Below, in pieces: positions 21,732 through 32,553 of a DNA stretch of 64,000 nucleotides; positions within the stretch are counted from its first letter, which is position 1; the number at the start of each line of letters is the position of its first letter. The translations under genes were made by a program, and so were the position numbers. Origin of the DNA: Pseudonocardia sp. MH-G8 (GTDB lineage: Bacteria > Actinomycetota > Actinomycetes > Mycobacteriales > Pseudonocardiaceae); NCBI RefSeq assembly GCF_002262885.1, contig NZ_NKYF01000002.1, forward strand, positions 186,001-250,000, given 5' to 3'. The notes under the pieces are model-generated. The model was given only the letters and a program-made list of their open reading frames with translations. It was not told the origin of the DNA and ran no database searches.

Positions 21732-22343
21732 ATGCGCTTCTACGCCGAGCGTCCCGCCCGCGCGTTCCTGCAGCTGCTGGCCGACGTGCTGGCCATCGGC
21801 TGGGTCACGCTGTGCGTGCTGGTGGCGCGCGCAGCACACGGCGTGGTCCTCCGCCTGCAGGAGCCGGCGAGGGCGCTCGCCGGGGCGGGCGACTCCATCA
21901 GCGGCGCGTTCGACGGCGCTGCGCGCACCGCGTCCGAGGTGCCTTTCGTCGGCGACGATCTCGCGCGGGCGCTGGCCACCGGCACCGGGGCGGGTGACTC
22001 CCTGACCACCGCGGGCCAGGAGCAGGTGGAGACGATCGCCGCCGTCGCTCTCGGCACGGGCGTCGTCGTCGTGCTGCTCGGCGCGCTCCCGGTGCTGCTC
22101 GTGTGGCTGCCCCTGCGGCTGCGCTACGCCCGGCTGGCCCGCTCGGCGGTCGCCGCCCGCGCCGTCGACACCGACCTGCTCGCGCTGCGCGCCATCGCCC
22201 GCAGGCCGGTGCGGCAGCTGCTCGCGGTATCGCCCGACCCGGCCGCGGCGTGGCGGCGCGACGACCGCGGCGTCGTTCGCGCGCTGGCGGCACTGGAGCT
22301 GCGCAGCCTGGGCCTGCGCGCCCCGAGAACCCCGCCCGACTGA
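21732..22343 (+). CDS. Small membrane protein of unknown function
   Basis: The 203-residue protein begins MRFYAERPARAFLQLLADVL. A first membrane helix (about 12-36) and a second (about 105-130, ALGTGVVVVLLGALPVLLVW) flank a ~65-residue Ala/Gly-rich segment likely to be outside the membrane, followed by a basic cytoplasmic tail. TAAGCT sits seven bases before the ATG, which fits a -10 element and a leaderless transcript. I do not recognise the family. The next gene is convergent, with 17 bases between the stops. Confidence 0.8.
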   Translation: MRFYAERPARAFLQLLADVLAIGWVTLCVLVARAAHGVVLRLQEPARALAGAGDSISGAFDGAARTASEVPFVGDDLARALATGTGAGDSLTTAGQEQVETIAAVALGTGVVVVLLGALPVLLVWLPLRLRYARLARSAVAARAVDTDLLALRAIARRPVRQLLAVSPDPAAAWRRDDRGVVRALAALELRSLGLRAPRTPPD

Positions 22344-22360
22344 GCGTCCGGAGGCGGGCC

Positions 22361-23299
22361 TCAGCCCACCACCGTGAACGTCTTGTCGTCCGTCAGCACC
22401 GGGCGCCCCTCGCCGCCGGACGGGTCGTCCTCGCGGATGCGCACCGTGTAGTCGCCGGGTTCCAGCGTCACCGTGAACCTGAAGGGCGCGAACCGCTGGC
22501 CCTCGCTCGTGCTCGCGGCCCCCTTCTGCACGAGGGCGCCGTCCTGGAGCACCTCCCAGAGCACCGTCGCCTCGAAGACCGCGGCCTCGCCGCTGACCTC
22601 GACCTCCCGGCCGACCTGCGCGCCGTCGGCCGGGGCGTCGATCTGCACGAGCGAGCGCAGCGCGTAGGGGTCGCCGCGCTCCACGGGAGCCGAGGTGTCG
22701 ACCGCCCCCCACAGCTCGGGCACGGGCTGCCCGTCGACCAGGATCCGGACGGGGGAGCTCGACTGGAGCGCGCCCTGCACGGTGAACACCAGCTGCTGCA
22801 CCGTGAGTTCGGCGAGGCCGGCACCCACCGCCCCGACCCCGGTGCCGGCGAGGTCGACGACGATGGCGCCCGCGTCCTGCGTGACGGGGGCGCGCAGCGT
22901 GGTGCCCGCGGGCCAGTACGTCCGGTAGTCCGGGTCGGCACCGGTGAAGTTCGCCAGCATCTCGCGCACCGCGGCGCTCGCCGGGTCGCCGCCGGCAACG
23001 CGGTGGAACTCGCGCTGGAGCCGGTAGCCCGCCGCCGTCTCGTTCACGAAGTACACCGGGACCGTGGCCTGCGGCCCGTCGTCGGGCTCCGGCGGTGGCG
23101 CCGGCGTCGGTGTGGGCGCAGCGGTGGGCGAGGGCGTCGGCGTCGGGCCGGGAGCCGGCGTCGGGGACGTCCCGGCGCCGGGCGGCACAGCGGGGGGCAC
23201 CCGGTCCACGGCATCCGGCTCGGCACCGCACCCGGCGACGAGTGCCACCAGCAGCGCGGCAGCGGACAGGGCGAGCGTCGCACCCCGGCGCGCGACCAT
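22361..23299 (-). CDS. GerMN-domain lipoprotein with C-terminal Gmad2-type domain
   Basis: The 312-residue protein starts with a lipoprotein signal (LLVALVAGCG; Cys about 24), a Pro/Thr linker (about 40-75), then a GerMN domain (VPVYFVNETAAGYRLQREF to LVQIDAP) and an Ig-like C-terminal domain (VSGEAAVFEATVLWEVLQDG, TVTLEPGDYTVRIRE). GerMN proteins are usually envelope-associated; in actinobacteria such lipoproteins resemble LpqB-type proteins, but this one lacks the LpqB beta-propeller. The start is set by GGAGGTGATC, a perfect anti-16S match, two bases before the ATG. Long in-frame extension upstream would overlap the divergent carbonic anhydrase and is rejected. Confidence 0.88.
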   Translation of the reverse strand: MVARRGATLALSAAALLVALVAGCGAEPDAVDRVPPAVPPGAGTSPTPAPGPTPTPSPTAAPTPTPAPPPEPDDGPQATVPVYFVNETAAGYRLQREFHRVAGGDPASAAVREMLANFTGADPDYRTYWPAGTTLRAPVTQDAGAIVVDLAGTGVGAVGAGLAELTVQQLVFTVQGALQSSSPVRILVDGQPVPELWGAVDTSAPVERGDPYALRSLVQIDAPADGAQVGREVEVSGEAAVFEATVLWEVLQDGALVQKGAASTSEGQRFAPFRFTVTLEPGDYTVRIREDDPSGGEGRPVLTDDKTFTVVG

Positions 23300-23386
23300 C
23301 CGATCACCTCCGCGCCCAGGTTCCCGCGCTCGCAGCGCGTCACCCGTTCGGCACGCCGGACCCGCTCGGGTGGCACTCTCCGCCGC

Positions 23387-23908
23387 ATGCCGTTGTTCGC
23401 CTTCGAGGGCCTTTCCCCGACCGTCCACCCCGACGCCTTCATCGCGCCCACCGCCACGCTCGTGGGCGACGTGCGCGTCGAGGCGCACGCCTCGGTCTGG
23501 TACAACGCCGTGCTGCGCGCCGACTTCGGTCCGATCGTCGTGCGCGAGGGGGCGAACGTGCAGGACGGCTCGGTGCTGCACGGTGGCAACGACCCCGTCA
23601 CGGAGATCGGCGCCGGCGCCACGGTCGGCCACCTGTGCGTCGTGCACGGCTGTGTGATCGGGCCGGAGGCGTTGATCGGCAACGGGGCGACGGTCCAGGA
23701 CGGCGCGCGGATCGGGGCCCGCTGCCTGATCGGCGCCGGAGCCACCGTGCCCCCGAACACCGTGGTTGCCGACGACCGGCTCGTGCTCGGCGGCGCCGCC
23801 CGTGAGAAGGGCCCGCTGACGGCGTCGGCGCGCTGGTGGGTCGAGGGCAACCCGGCCGCCTACCGAGCCCTCGCCCGCCGCCACCGCGACGGAATCACCC
23901 CTGCCTGA
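23387..23908 (+). CDS. Gamma-class carbonic anhydrase family protein (left-handed beta-helix)
   Basis: The 173-residue protein is made of hexapeptide repeats (VHPDAFIAPTATLVGDV, EIGAGATVGHLCVVHGCVI, LIGNGATVQDGARIGARCLI) and closes with a helical tail. The three histidines expected as zinc ligands are present in VLHGG, VGHLC and VVHGC. Relatives (YrdA, PaaY, CaiE type) are trimeric carbonic anhydrases or hydrolases, so family assignment is firm but substrate is not. It is divergent from the GerMN lipoprotein gene. Confidence 0.92.
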   Translation: MPLFAFEGLSPTVHPDAFIAPTATLVGDVRVEAHASVWYNAVLRADFGPIVVREGANVQDGSVLHGGNDPVTEIGAGATVGHLCVVHGCVIGPEALIGNGATVQDGARIGARCLIGAGATVPPNTVVADDRLVLGGAAREKGPLTASARWWVEGNPAAYRALARRHRDGITPA

Positions 23909-23948
23909 CGCGGGCCTCGTCCTGAGGGCCGGGTCACACCGCTTTCAG

Positions 23949-23969
23949 TTGTATGGTGCAACCATTCAA
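23949..23969. promoter_or_regulatory. Inverted repeat, probable operator for the MFS exporter gene
   Basis: TTGTATGGT-GCA-ACCATTCAA has arms matching at 8 of 9 positions. It lies 16 bases before the ATG at 23985 in an unusually AT-rich patch for this genome. MarR- or TetR-type repressors commonly bind such sites in front of drug exporters; no such regulator gene is adjacent here. Confidence 0.6.
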
Positions 23970-23984
23970 ATGTATGCTTGTGCG

Positions 23985-25532
23985 ATGCAATTGACTGCCC
24001 GGGAAGGTGCCGCCGAGAACCCGGCACAGCACCGCGGGACCGTGCTCGACGAGCCCGTCCGCAGCCGCCGCGAGATCCTCACGGCGCTGAGCGGCCTGCT
24101 GCTCGCGATGTTCGTCGCGATCCTGTCCAGCACGATCGTCGCCAACGCGCTACCCACGATCATCGCCGACCTGCACGGCTCGCAGACCGGTTACACCTGG
24201 GTGGTCACCGCGACCCTGCTCACCACCACCGCCACCACGCCGATCTGGGGCAAGCTCTCGGACCTGTTCAGCAAGAAGCTGCTGGTCCAGATCGCGATCG
24301 TCATCTTCATCCTCGGGTCGGTCGGCGCCGGGCTCGCCGGTTCGATGGGCACGCTGATCGGCTGGCGTGCCGTTCAGGGCATCGGCGCGGGCGGCCTGCA
24401 GGCGCTGGCCCAGGTCGTGATCGCCGCGCTCATCCCGCCGCGCGAACGCGGCCGCTACTCCGGCTACCTGGGCTCGGTGCTGGCCGCGGCCACCGTCTCC
24501 GGCCCGCTCGCCGGCGGCCTGCTCGTCAGTACGCCCGCCCTGGGCTGGCGGTGGTGCTTCTTCGTGGGGGTGCCGGTCGGGCTGGTCGCGCTGGCCGTGC
24601 TGCAGCGCACCCTGCACGTGCCGACGGTCCGGCGCGAGGTGCACCTCGACTACGCCGGTGCCGCGCTGATCTCGGGCGGGGTGTCCGTACTGCTCGTGTG
24701 GGTGTCGCTCGCCGGCGAACAGTTCGCGTGGAGCTCGCCGATGTCCCTCGGACTGGCCGCGCTCGGCGCTCTGACGCTCGCCGCGGCCGTGCTCGTGGAG
24801 CGGCGGGCGGTCGAGCCGGTGGTGCCGCTGTGGCTGTTCCGCGAGCGCACCGTCCTGCTGTCCGTCGTCGCCAGCCTCGTGGTCGGGATCGTGATGTTCG
24901 GCGGTTCGGTGTTCCTCGGGCAGTACTTCCAGATCGCCCGCTCGTACGACCCCACCACGGCCGGCCTGCTCACGCTGCCGCTGATCGGTGGACTGCTCGT
25001 CGCCTCGACCGGGTCCGGCCAGCTGATCAGCCGGTTCGGACGCTGGAAGCCCTACCTGCTCACCGGTGCCGTCATGATCACGGCCGGCCTGGCGCTGATG
25101 TCGACGGTCGACCACACCACACCCATCCCGCGGGTCGGCGCCTTCCTCGTGGTGCTCGGCCTCGGGCTCGGCATGACCATGCAGAACCTCGTGCTGGCCG
25201 TGCAGAACACCGTGGACGTCGGCGACGTGGGTGCCGCCAGCTCGCTGGTGGCGTTCCTGCGCTCGCTCGGCGGGACCGTCGGCGTCACGGTCCTCGGCGT
25301 GGTGCTCAGCACCCGGGTGTCGGACATGCTGGGCGGCGGGGCGGGCGCCGGCACCGGGCTCTCCGACCTCGCCGCGCTCCCGCCGGTGCAGGCCGAGGCG
25401 GTGCGGGCCGCATACGGCGACGCGGTCGGCACGGTCTTCGGGATCTCCGCGGTGGCGTCGTTGCTGACGCTGGCGGCGGTGTTCCTGATCAAGGAGGTCC
25501 CACTCCGCACGACGGTCGCCCGAAAGGCCTGA
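23985..25532 (+). CDS. MFS exporter, DHA2 (14-helix drug:H+ antiporter) family
   Basis: The 515-residue membrane protein has about 14 helices. Helix 1 carries LLLAMFVAILSSTIVANALP, with the acidic residue often found in DHA2 helix 1 replaced by Ser. Motif A-like GKLSDLFSKK follows helix 2, and RAVQGIGAGGLQALAQVVIA is the antiporter motif C region. Such proteins expel cationic or lipophilic drugs. I placed the start at the ATG 23985, after the inverted repeat, rather than upstream codons inside the operator. The substrate cannot be told from sequence. Confidence 0.9.
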   Translation: MQLTAREGAAENPAQHRGTVLDEPVRSRREILTALSGLLLAMFVAILSSTIVANALPTIIADLHGSQTGYTWVVTATLLTTTATTPIWGKLSDLFSKKLLVQIAIVIFILGSVGAGLAGSMGTLIGWRAVQGIGAGGLQALAQVVIAALIPPRERGRYSGYLGSVLAAATVSGPLAGGLLVSTPALGWRWCFFVGVPVGLVALAVLQRTLHVPTVRREVHLDYAGAALISGGVSVLLVWVSLAGEQFAWSSPMSLGLAALGALTLAAAVLVERRAVEPVVPLWLFRERTVLLSVVASLVVGIVMFGGSVFLGQYFQIARSYDPTTAGLLTLPLIGGLLVASTGSGQLISRFGRWKPYLLTGAVMITAGLALMSTVDHTTPIPRVGAFLVVLGLGLGMTMQNLVLAVQNTVDVGDVGAASSLVAFLRSLGGTVGVTVLGVVLSTRVSDMLGGGAGAGTGLSDLAALPPVQAEAVRAAYGDAVGTVFGISAVASLLTLAAVFLIKEVPLRTTVARKA

Positions 25533-25539
25533 TGCAGGG

Positions 25540-27635
<2,096 letters not shown>

Positions 27636-27642
27636 CATCTCC

Positions 27643-27729
27643 GCTCCCTGCGCCGGCATGACCCGGATCAGGTTCGACGGTCGGGATCTGGTCCGATCCC
27701 CTCTCAGCCCGCCGTACGGGCTCCCGTGC
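27643..27729 (-). promoter_or_regulatory. TPP riboswitch (THI element) of the thiO-thiS-thiG operon
   Basis: Read on the minus strand the leader shows the conserved THI blocks in order: AGCCC then GGGCTGAGAGG, a short variable helix, CGAACCTGATCCGGGTCATG, and CCGGCGCAGGGAG. The last block contains the GGGAG ribosome-binding site of thiO, suggesting that TPP binding hides the site and blocks translation. Boundaries are approximate. Confidence 0.96.
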
Positions 27730-27828
27730 GTCACCTGCCATCCAGCCTACGCCCTGTCTGTTGGCCTCCGCTCCGCTCCGGCGGCACTGCCTCCCTCGAT
27801 CTCGAGGCGGCGCGTAGCGTCATCGGGC

Positions 27829-28497
27829 GTGCCTGCCCTCGACGGCGCCACCGTGCGCAAGCGCCTGGACGACGCCCGCCTCTACCTCTGCACCGGCGCC
27901 CGCCGCCGCACCGGCGACCTCGCCGCGTTCGCCGACGCCGCCCTCGCAGGCGGCGTCGACATCGTCCAGCTCCGCGACAAGGGCCCGGACGGCCCCCTGG
28001 AGGCGCGCGAGGAGCTGGCCGCGCTCGAGGTGCTCGCCGAGGCGTGCGCCCGGCACGGGGCCCTGCTCGCGGTGAACGACCGCGCCGACGTCGCCCTCGC
28101 CGCCGGCGCCGACGTCCTGCACCTCGGTCAGGACGACCTGCCGGTGCGGTGGGCCCGGGAGGTCGTCGGCGACGACGTCGTCATCGGGCGCTCGTCGCAC
28201 AGCCCCGACGAGACCGCCACGGCCGCCGGCGAACCCGGCGTCGACTACTTCTGCGTCGGCCCCTGCTGGCCGACCCCCACGAAGCCCGGCCGCCCGGCCC
28301 CCGGCCTGGACCTGGTGCGCACGGTCGCCGGCCGGGCACCGTCGCGTCCGTGGTTCGCGATCGGCGGCATCGACCACGACCGGCTCGACGAGGTGCTCGC
28401 CGCCGGTGCCGAGCGGATCGTCGTGGTGCGGGCGATCACCGAGGCCGAGGACCCCCGCGCGGCGGCGGAGAGGTTCGCGGCGAAGCTGCGGGCGTGA
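27829..28497 (+). CDS. thiE: Thiamine-phosphate synthase ThiE
   Basis: The 222-residue TIM-barrel enzyme joins hydroxymethylpyrimidine diphosphate and thiazole phosphate. Landmarks are [75 protein letters not shown] and AIGGID. The GTG at 27829 directly opens the domain; I see no ribosome-binding site, which fits leaderless expression. It is divergent from thiO, with the TPP riboswitch belonging to the other strand. The 28498-28796 gap that follows shows nothing recognisable. Confidence 0.95.
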   Translation: MPALDGATVRKRLDDARLYLCTGARRRTGDLAAFADAALAGGVDIVQLRDKGPDGPLEAREELAALEVLAEACARHGALLAVNDRADVALAAGADVLHLGQDDLPVRWAREVVGDDVVIGRSSHSPDETATAAGEPGVDYFCVGPCWPTPTKPGRPAPGLDLVRTVAGRAPSRPWFAIGGIDHDRLDEVLAAGAERIVVVRAITEAEDPRAAAERFAAKLRA

Positions 28498-28796
28498 GGC
28501 TCCGACCGGCCCCTGCTCTGCGGCGTCCGCACACCCTTCGGCTCCCGCCCCGGCACGCGCTGATCGTTCTGCCGGTGAGTGGAGCCGGATGGGCGAGGCG
28601 GATCCGCCGCGAGGGCGTTCGGCCGTGGACGGCGCCGGGCCGCGCCCGTCGAGATGGCAGTGAGCGTTGCTCTGCCCGGGTCGAACGGCGCTGAGCGAAA
28701 TCTCGAACTGCCCTGTCCCGGGCCCGCACGCCCGTGAGCAGGACCGTCCGCGAGCCGTAAGGATCAGGCGCCCGGGTGCGCCGCTACCGTCCTCCC

Positions 28797-30119
28797 GTGC
28801 CGATCACCGAGCGCCGGTCCCGTGCGGCGGCCGACCTGGTCGCGGTGGGCCTCGCGGCGCTGGTCGTGGTGGCCGCGGCCCTGGTGGGTCAGGGGCTGCT
28901 GGCCGCAGGCGTCGACATCTTCCTGCCCTTCCCACCGCTGCTGGCCGGGTGGCTGCCGCACGTGGGGCCGGGCACGCCGGCCGCGGTGGCCGTCGCGGTG
29001 CTGGTCGTGGTGCAAGGGCCGGTGCTGGCGCAGCGCCTGCGGTGGGGGCCGCTGCTCGCGGCGGGCTACGCGGGCGCGCTCGCGTGGACGGTGTCGCTCG
29101 CGCTCGTGGACGGCTGGCAGCGCGGGGTGGTCGAGCGGCTCTCCAGCAGCCAGGAGTACCTGCACGACGTGCCCCGGGTGACCGACGTCGGCGCGATGCT
29201 GCGCACGTTCAGCGACCACATCCTCACCGACGCCCCCGGCTTCTGGACGACGCACGTGGGGGCGCACCCGCCTGGTGCGTTCCTGACGTTCGTGTGGCTG
29301 GACCGGCTCGGGCTCGGGGGCGGCGGGCCCGCCGGGTTGTTCGTGATGCTGGTCGGCGCGTCGGCTCCGATCGCGGTGGCGGTGGCGGTGGCGGCCTTCG
29401 ACGCCGAGGACGTGGCGCGGCGGGCGTTGCCGTTCGGTGTGCTGCTGCCGGGCGCGGTGTGGGTGGGGGTCTCCGCGGACGGGATGTTCGCCGGGGTGCT
29501 CGCGTGGGGTGTCGCGTTGCTCGCGGTCGGCGCCACCCGCTGCGGACGCCGGGCCGACCTGACCGCGCTCGCCGGCGGGGTGCTGCTCGGCTGGTGCCTG
29601 TACCTGTCCTACGGCCTCGTGCTGGGCGGGTTGCTCGCGCTGGCGGTGCTCGCGCTCACCCGCAGCCTGCGGGCCGGCCTGCTCGCCACGGCCGGGGTGC
29701 TCGCGGTGGTCGCCGCGTTCACCGTGAGCGGCTTCTGGTGGTTCACGGGGTTCGACCGCGTGCAGGTCATCTACGCCGCGAGCATCGCGTCCACCCGGCC
29801 CTACGGCTACTTCGTCTGGGCCAACCTCGCCGCGGTGCTGCTCGCCCTCGGTCCCGCGGTCGTCGCGGGCGTCCGGCGCGCCGTCGCACGGTCGCAGGCG
29901 CTCCCGGTGGCCGTCGTGGTGCTGGCGGGCGCCGGGCTGGCCGCGATCCTGCTGGCCGACGCGTCCGGGATGAGCAAGGCCGAGGTCGAGCGGATCTGGC
30001 TGCCGTTCGCGGTCTGGCTGGTGCTCCCGTGCGCACTGCTCCCCGCCGCCCGCTACTGGCTCGCCGCGCAGGCCGTGCTGGCGCTGACGGTCAACCACCT
30101 GCTGCTGACCGTGTGGTGA
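28797..30119 (+). CDS. Polytopic membrane protein, possibly GT-C type glycosyltransferase
   Basis: The 440-residue protein has roughly 10-12 membrane helices. Between helices 3 and 4 is a likely external loop (SSSQEYLHDVPRVTDVG, then WTTHVGAHPPGAFLTFVW), and near the end a second conserved-looking loop, GMSKAEVERIWLPF. That organisation resembles actinobacterial GT-C-like membrane proteins, but no catalytic Asp pair is certain, so function is open. TACCGT lies seven bases before GTG 28797, consistent with a leaderless transcript; GTG 28776 is an alternative. Its 3' end overlaps the convergent gene by 29 bases. Confidence 0.78.
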   Translation: MPITERRSRAAADLVAVGLAALVVVAAALVGQGLLAAGVDIFLPFPPLLAGWLPHVGPGTPAAVAVAVLVVVQGPVLAQRLRWGPLLAAGYAGALAWTVSLALVDGWQRGVVERLSSSQEYLHDVPRVTDVGAMLRTFSDHILTDAPGFWTTHVGAHPPGAFLTFVWLDRLGLGGGGPAGLFVMLVGASAPIAVAVAVAAFDAEDVARRALPFGVLLPGAVWVGVSADGMFAGVLAWGVALLAVGATRCGRRADLTALAGGVLLGWCLYLSYGLVLGGLLALAVLALTRSLRAGLLATAGVLAVVAAFTVSGFWWFTGFDRVQVIYAASIASTRPYGYFVWANLAAVLLALGPAVVAGVRRAVARSQALPVAVVVLAGAGLAAILLADASGMSKAEVERIWLPFAVWLVLPCALLPAARYWLAAQAVLALTVNHLLLTVW

Positions 30120-30534
30120 GCAGCCGCATCCCGTAGACCAGTGCGGACACCCCGAAGAGGGCGGCCACGAGCACGAGCCAGCGGCCCAGGTAGGGCGTCT
30201 GGTCGAGGCCGGTGGCCGCCAGGTGCGTCGCCCCGCCCTGGCTGATGATCCCGGGCAGGAACACCAGGAACGTCAGCCCCGCGCCCAGCAGCGGCACGCG
30301 CACGTGGTTGAGCACGGGCAGGGGGAGGCGGCTCAGCCCACGGTCGACCAGCGCGTAGACCGGGAACAGCACGAAATCGTGCGCGACGGCGGCGCCGACG
30401 AACCAGACCAGCATCGTGAGCAGGGCCGGGTCGCCGAGCAGCAGGAACCCCGCGTAGGCCGCCAGCACGACGCAGGCCAGCAGCACCAGCAGGTGGGCGG
30501 GTCGTGCACCGTAGAAGTCGGTGAACCGGCGCAT
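30091..30534 (-). CDS. Small four-helix membrane protein coupled to the molybdopterin oxidoreductase
   Basis: The 147-residue protein begins MRRFTDFYGARPAHLLVLLA and has about four membrane helices with little soluble sequence. Its ATG overlaps the stop of the upstream oxidoreductase gene (ATGA), so the two are translationally coupled and probably work together. No haem-binding histidine pattern is clear. It could be a membrane anchor or accessory subunit, which is inference. The gene end overlaps the convergent membrane protein gene. Confidence 0.75.
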   Translation of the reverse strand: MRRFTDFYGARPAHLLVLLACVVLAAYAGFLLLGDPALLTMLVWFVGAAVAHDFVLFPVYALVDRGLSRLPLPVLNHVRVPLLGAGLTFLVFLPGIISQGGATHLAATGLDQTPYLGRWLVLVAALFGVSALVYGMRLLTTRSAAGG

Positions 30535-31763
30535 CAGGTCTCCCGGAACTCGATGGAGCGCACCCACTTGGTGCAGCGGACACCCGGCAGCGCCGGGACG
30601 ATGATCCGGGCGGGGAAGCCGTGGTCGGGGCTCAGGTCGGCGCCGTTGACCTGCAGCGCGAGCAGCGCGTCCGGGTCGAGCACCTGCCCGGCGTTCAGCG
30701 TGCCCTGTGCGAACGGCCCCACCTCCAGGGACTCGACGAACGCCGAGGCCGGCTGCGGAACGCCCGCGAGCGCGGCGAGGTCCCGCAGCCGCACCCCGGT
30801 CCAGGTCTGCAGCGTCGACCAGCCCTCGACGCAGGCGATCGGCAGCCGCGCGGTGTGCTGGGGCAGGCCCGCGAGGTCGGCGCGGGAGAGCGTCACCGGC
30901 GCGGCGCCGGGGAGCGTGAGGCGCCAGTCCGCACCGGTCGCGGCGGCGACGATGCCGGCGGCCGCGGCGGTGCGGTTCACCGGGAACGCGTTCGGCCCGT
31001 CGCCGTGGTCGCGCCCGCGCGGCAGCAGCAGGGCGGTGTGACGCAGCGGCCCGTCGAGCACCTGCCCGACCGACAGGACGGCCAGCAGCGCCGACCCGCC
31101 GCCCACCAGGGCGAGCGCGCCGCGGCGGCTCATCGTCGGCGGTGCGGGGTCGGGCGCCACGAGCCCGTGGGCGTCCGGCGGCTCGGCCACCGTCTCGGCC
31201 AGCGGCGTCGCCAGCTCGCGCCGCAGGGAGCGCGAGCGCAGGCTGCGCACCATCGTCCCCAGCTTGAGCGCCACGTGCGCCGCGAACGCCGCCACGAACA
31301 CCCACGCGCCGATGTAGTGGCCGGTGTAGAAGCTGAAGCCGAACGCGTAGTCGTACTGGATGTTCAGCACCCCGGTGACGATCTCGAACAGGAGGCTGCC
31401 CACCAGCAGCAGCAGCGACGCCCGCTCCAGCGCCTGGGCGGGCGAGCGCACCGGCGGCCAGTCGAACAGCTTCGGGATCACCGACCAGAGCTTCGCGAGC
31501 ACCACCGGGATCAGCACCAGGCCGAGCCCGACGTGCACGCCCTGCGTCAGGCGGAACAGCCAGGACGGCCGGGTGGGCCAGTCGAACGGGGGCAGCTGCA
31601 GCAGCCCGACGTCCACCGGAAGGCCCTGTGCGGGCCCGTAGGCGACGCGGTCCAGCAGACCGGTGATGATGAGGATGGGCATACCGACGAGCAGGACGAC
31701 GGCGAACACCGACGTCAGCCACGGCCCGCGCAGCGGGCTCCGGAAGCGGGGGACTGGTCGCAC
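30534..31763 (-). CDS. Molybdopterin-dependent oxidoreductase with fused cytochrome b561-like membrane domain
   Basis: The 409-residue protein starts with four or five membrane helices carrying histidines suited to haem b (LTQGVHVGLGL, FYTGHYIG, FAAHVAL; residues ~20-175), a linker, a further helix (MSRRGALALVGGGSALLAV), then a sulfite-oxidase-fold molybdopterin domain (~250-409) with PIACVEGWS, whose Cys should ligate Mo, and DHGFPARIIVPALPGVRCTKW. It resembles the catalytic subunit of MsrP/YedY systems joined to its own membrane electron partner. The start is GTG 31763. It is coupled to a small membrane protein and divergent from a two-component system. Confidence 0.9.
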   Translation of the reverse strand: MRPVPRFRSPLRGPWLTSVFAVVLLVGMPILIITGLLDRVAYGPAQGLPVDVGLLQLPPFDWPTRPSWLFRLTQGVHVGLGLVLIPVVLAKLWSVIPKLFDWPPVRSPAQALERASLLLLVGSLLFEIVTGVLNIQYDYAFGFSFYTGHYIGAWVFVAAFAAHVALKLGTMVRSLRSRSLRRELATPLAETVAEPPDAHGLVAPDPAPPTMSRRGALALVGGGSALLAVLSVGQVLDGPLRHTALLLPRGRDHGDGPNAFPVNRTAAAAGIVAAATGADWRLTLPGAAPVTLSRADLAGLPQHTARLPIACVEGWSTLQTWTGVRLRDLAALAGVPQPASAFVESLEVGPFAQGTLNAGQVLDPDALLALQVNGADLSPDHGFPARIIVPALPGVRCTKWVRSIEFRET

Positions 31764-31856
31764 GCCGGCGACGCTAGATCCGGAGGGGCCGCAGTACGGC
31801 TAGCGGTGAGGGTCTCGTAAGACTCGTCCGGGTGGTGGGTCTCTACGCTCGACCGC

Positions 31857-32540
31857 ATGGCCTCCCGCGTGCTCGTGGTGGACGACGACGCCACCGTCCG
31901 TGACGTCGTCGGGCGCTACCTCGACGAGGCCGGCTACCAGGTCGACCTCGCCGCCGACGGCCCCACCGGCCTGCGGGCGGCGCGCGAGCGCGGCCCGGAC
32001 GCCGTGGTGCTCGACCTGATGCTGCCCGGCATGACCGGTCTGGACGTGTGCCGGGAGCTGCGCCGCGACGACGAGCGGCTGCCGATCGTCATGCTCACCG
32101 CGCTCGGCGAGGAGGACGACCGGGTACTGGGGCTCGAGCTCGGCGCCGACGACTACGTGACCAAGCCGTTCAGCCCTCGGGAGCTCGTGCTGCGCATCGG
32201 CTCCGTGCTGCGCCGTGCCCGCCCGGCCGAGCCCACCGGCTCCGTGCTCGTGGACGGCGCGCTGCGCGTCGACCCGGTGGCCCGGCTCGCCGAGCTCCAC
32301 GGCACGCCGCTCGCGCTGACCACGCGCGAGTTCGACCTGCTCGCCTACCTGCTGACCCACCCCGGGCGGGCCTACACCCGCGCGGAGCTGCTGGCCGAGG
32401 TCTGGGGCTGGGAGTTCGGCGACCAGTCCACGGTGACGGTGCACGTGCGGCGGCTGCGGGAGAAGATCGAGGCGGACCCGACCCGGCCCGTGCGGATCGC
32501 GACGATCTGGGGCACCGGCTACCGCTACGACCCCGCATGA
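31857..32540 (+). CDS. OmpR-family response regulator
   Basis: The 227-residue protein has a receiver domain (VLVVDDDATVRDVV; phosphoacceptor Asp about 53 in VVLDLMLPGMTG; conserved Thr in MLTA; Lys in VTKPF) and a winged-helix output domain ending in VTVHVRRLREKIEADPTRP and IWGTGYRY. It is followed by its kinase 13 bases later. TACGCT before ATG 31857 may be a -10 element with a short or absent leader. It is divergent from the molybdopterin oxidoreductase gene, a plausible target. Confidence 0.96.
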   Translation: MASRVLVVDDDATVRDVVGRYLDEAGYQVDLAADGPTGLRAARERGPDAVVLDLMLPGMTGLDVCRELRRDDERLPIVMLTALGEEDDRVLGLELGADDYVTKPFSPRELVLRIGSVLRRARPAEPTGSVLVDGALRVDPVARLAELHGTPLALTTREFDLLAYLLTHPGRAYTRAELLAEVWGWEFGDQSTVTVHVRRLREKIEADPTRPVRIATIWGTGYRYDPA

Positions 32541-32553
32541 ACCTGGACCCCGC

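Noticed and set aside
22361..23884. A 507-residue version of the GerMN lipoprotein
   Set aside because: The extension overlaps the divergent carbonic anhydrase and lacks domains; the ATG at 23299 has a perfect ribosome-binding site and opens a lipoprotein signal.
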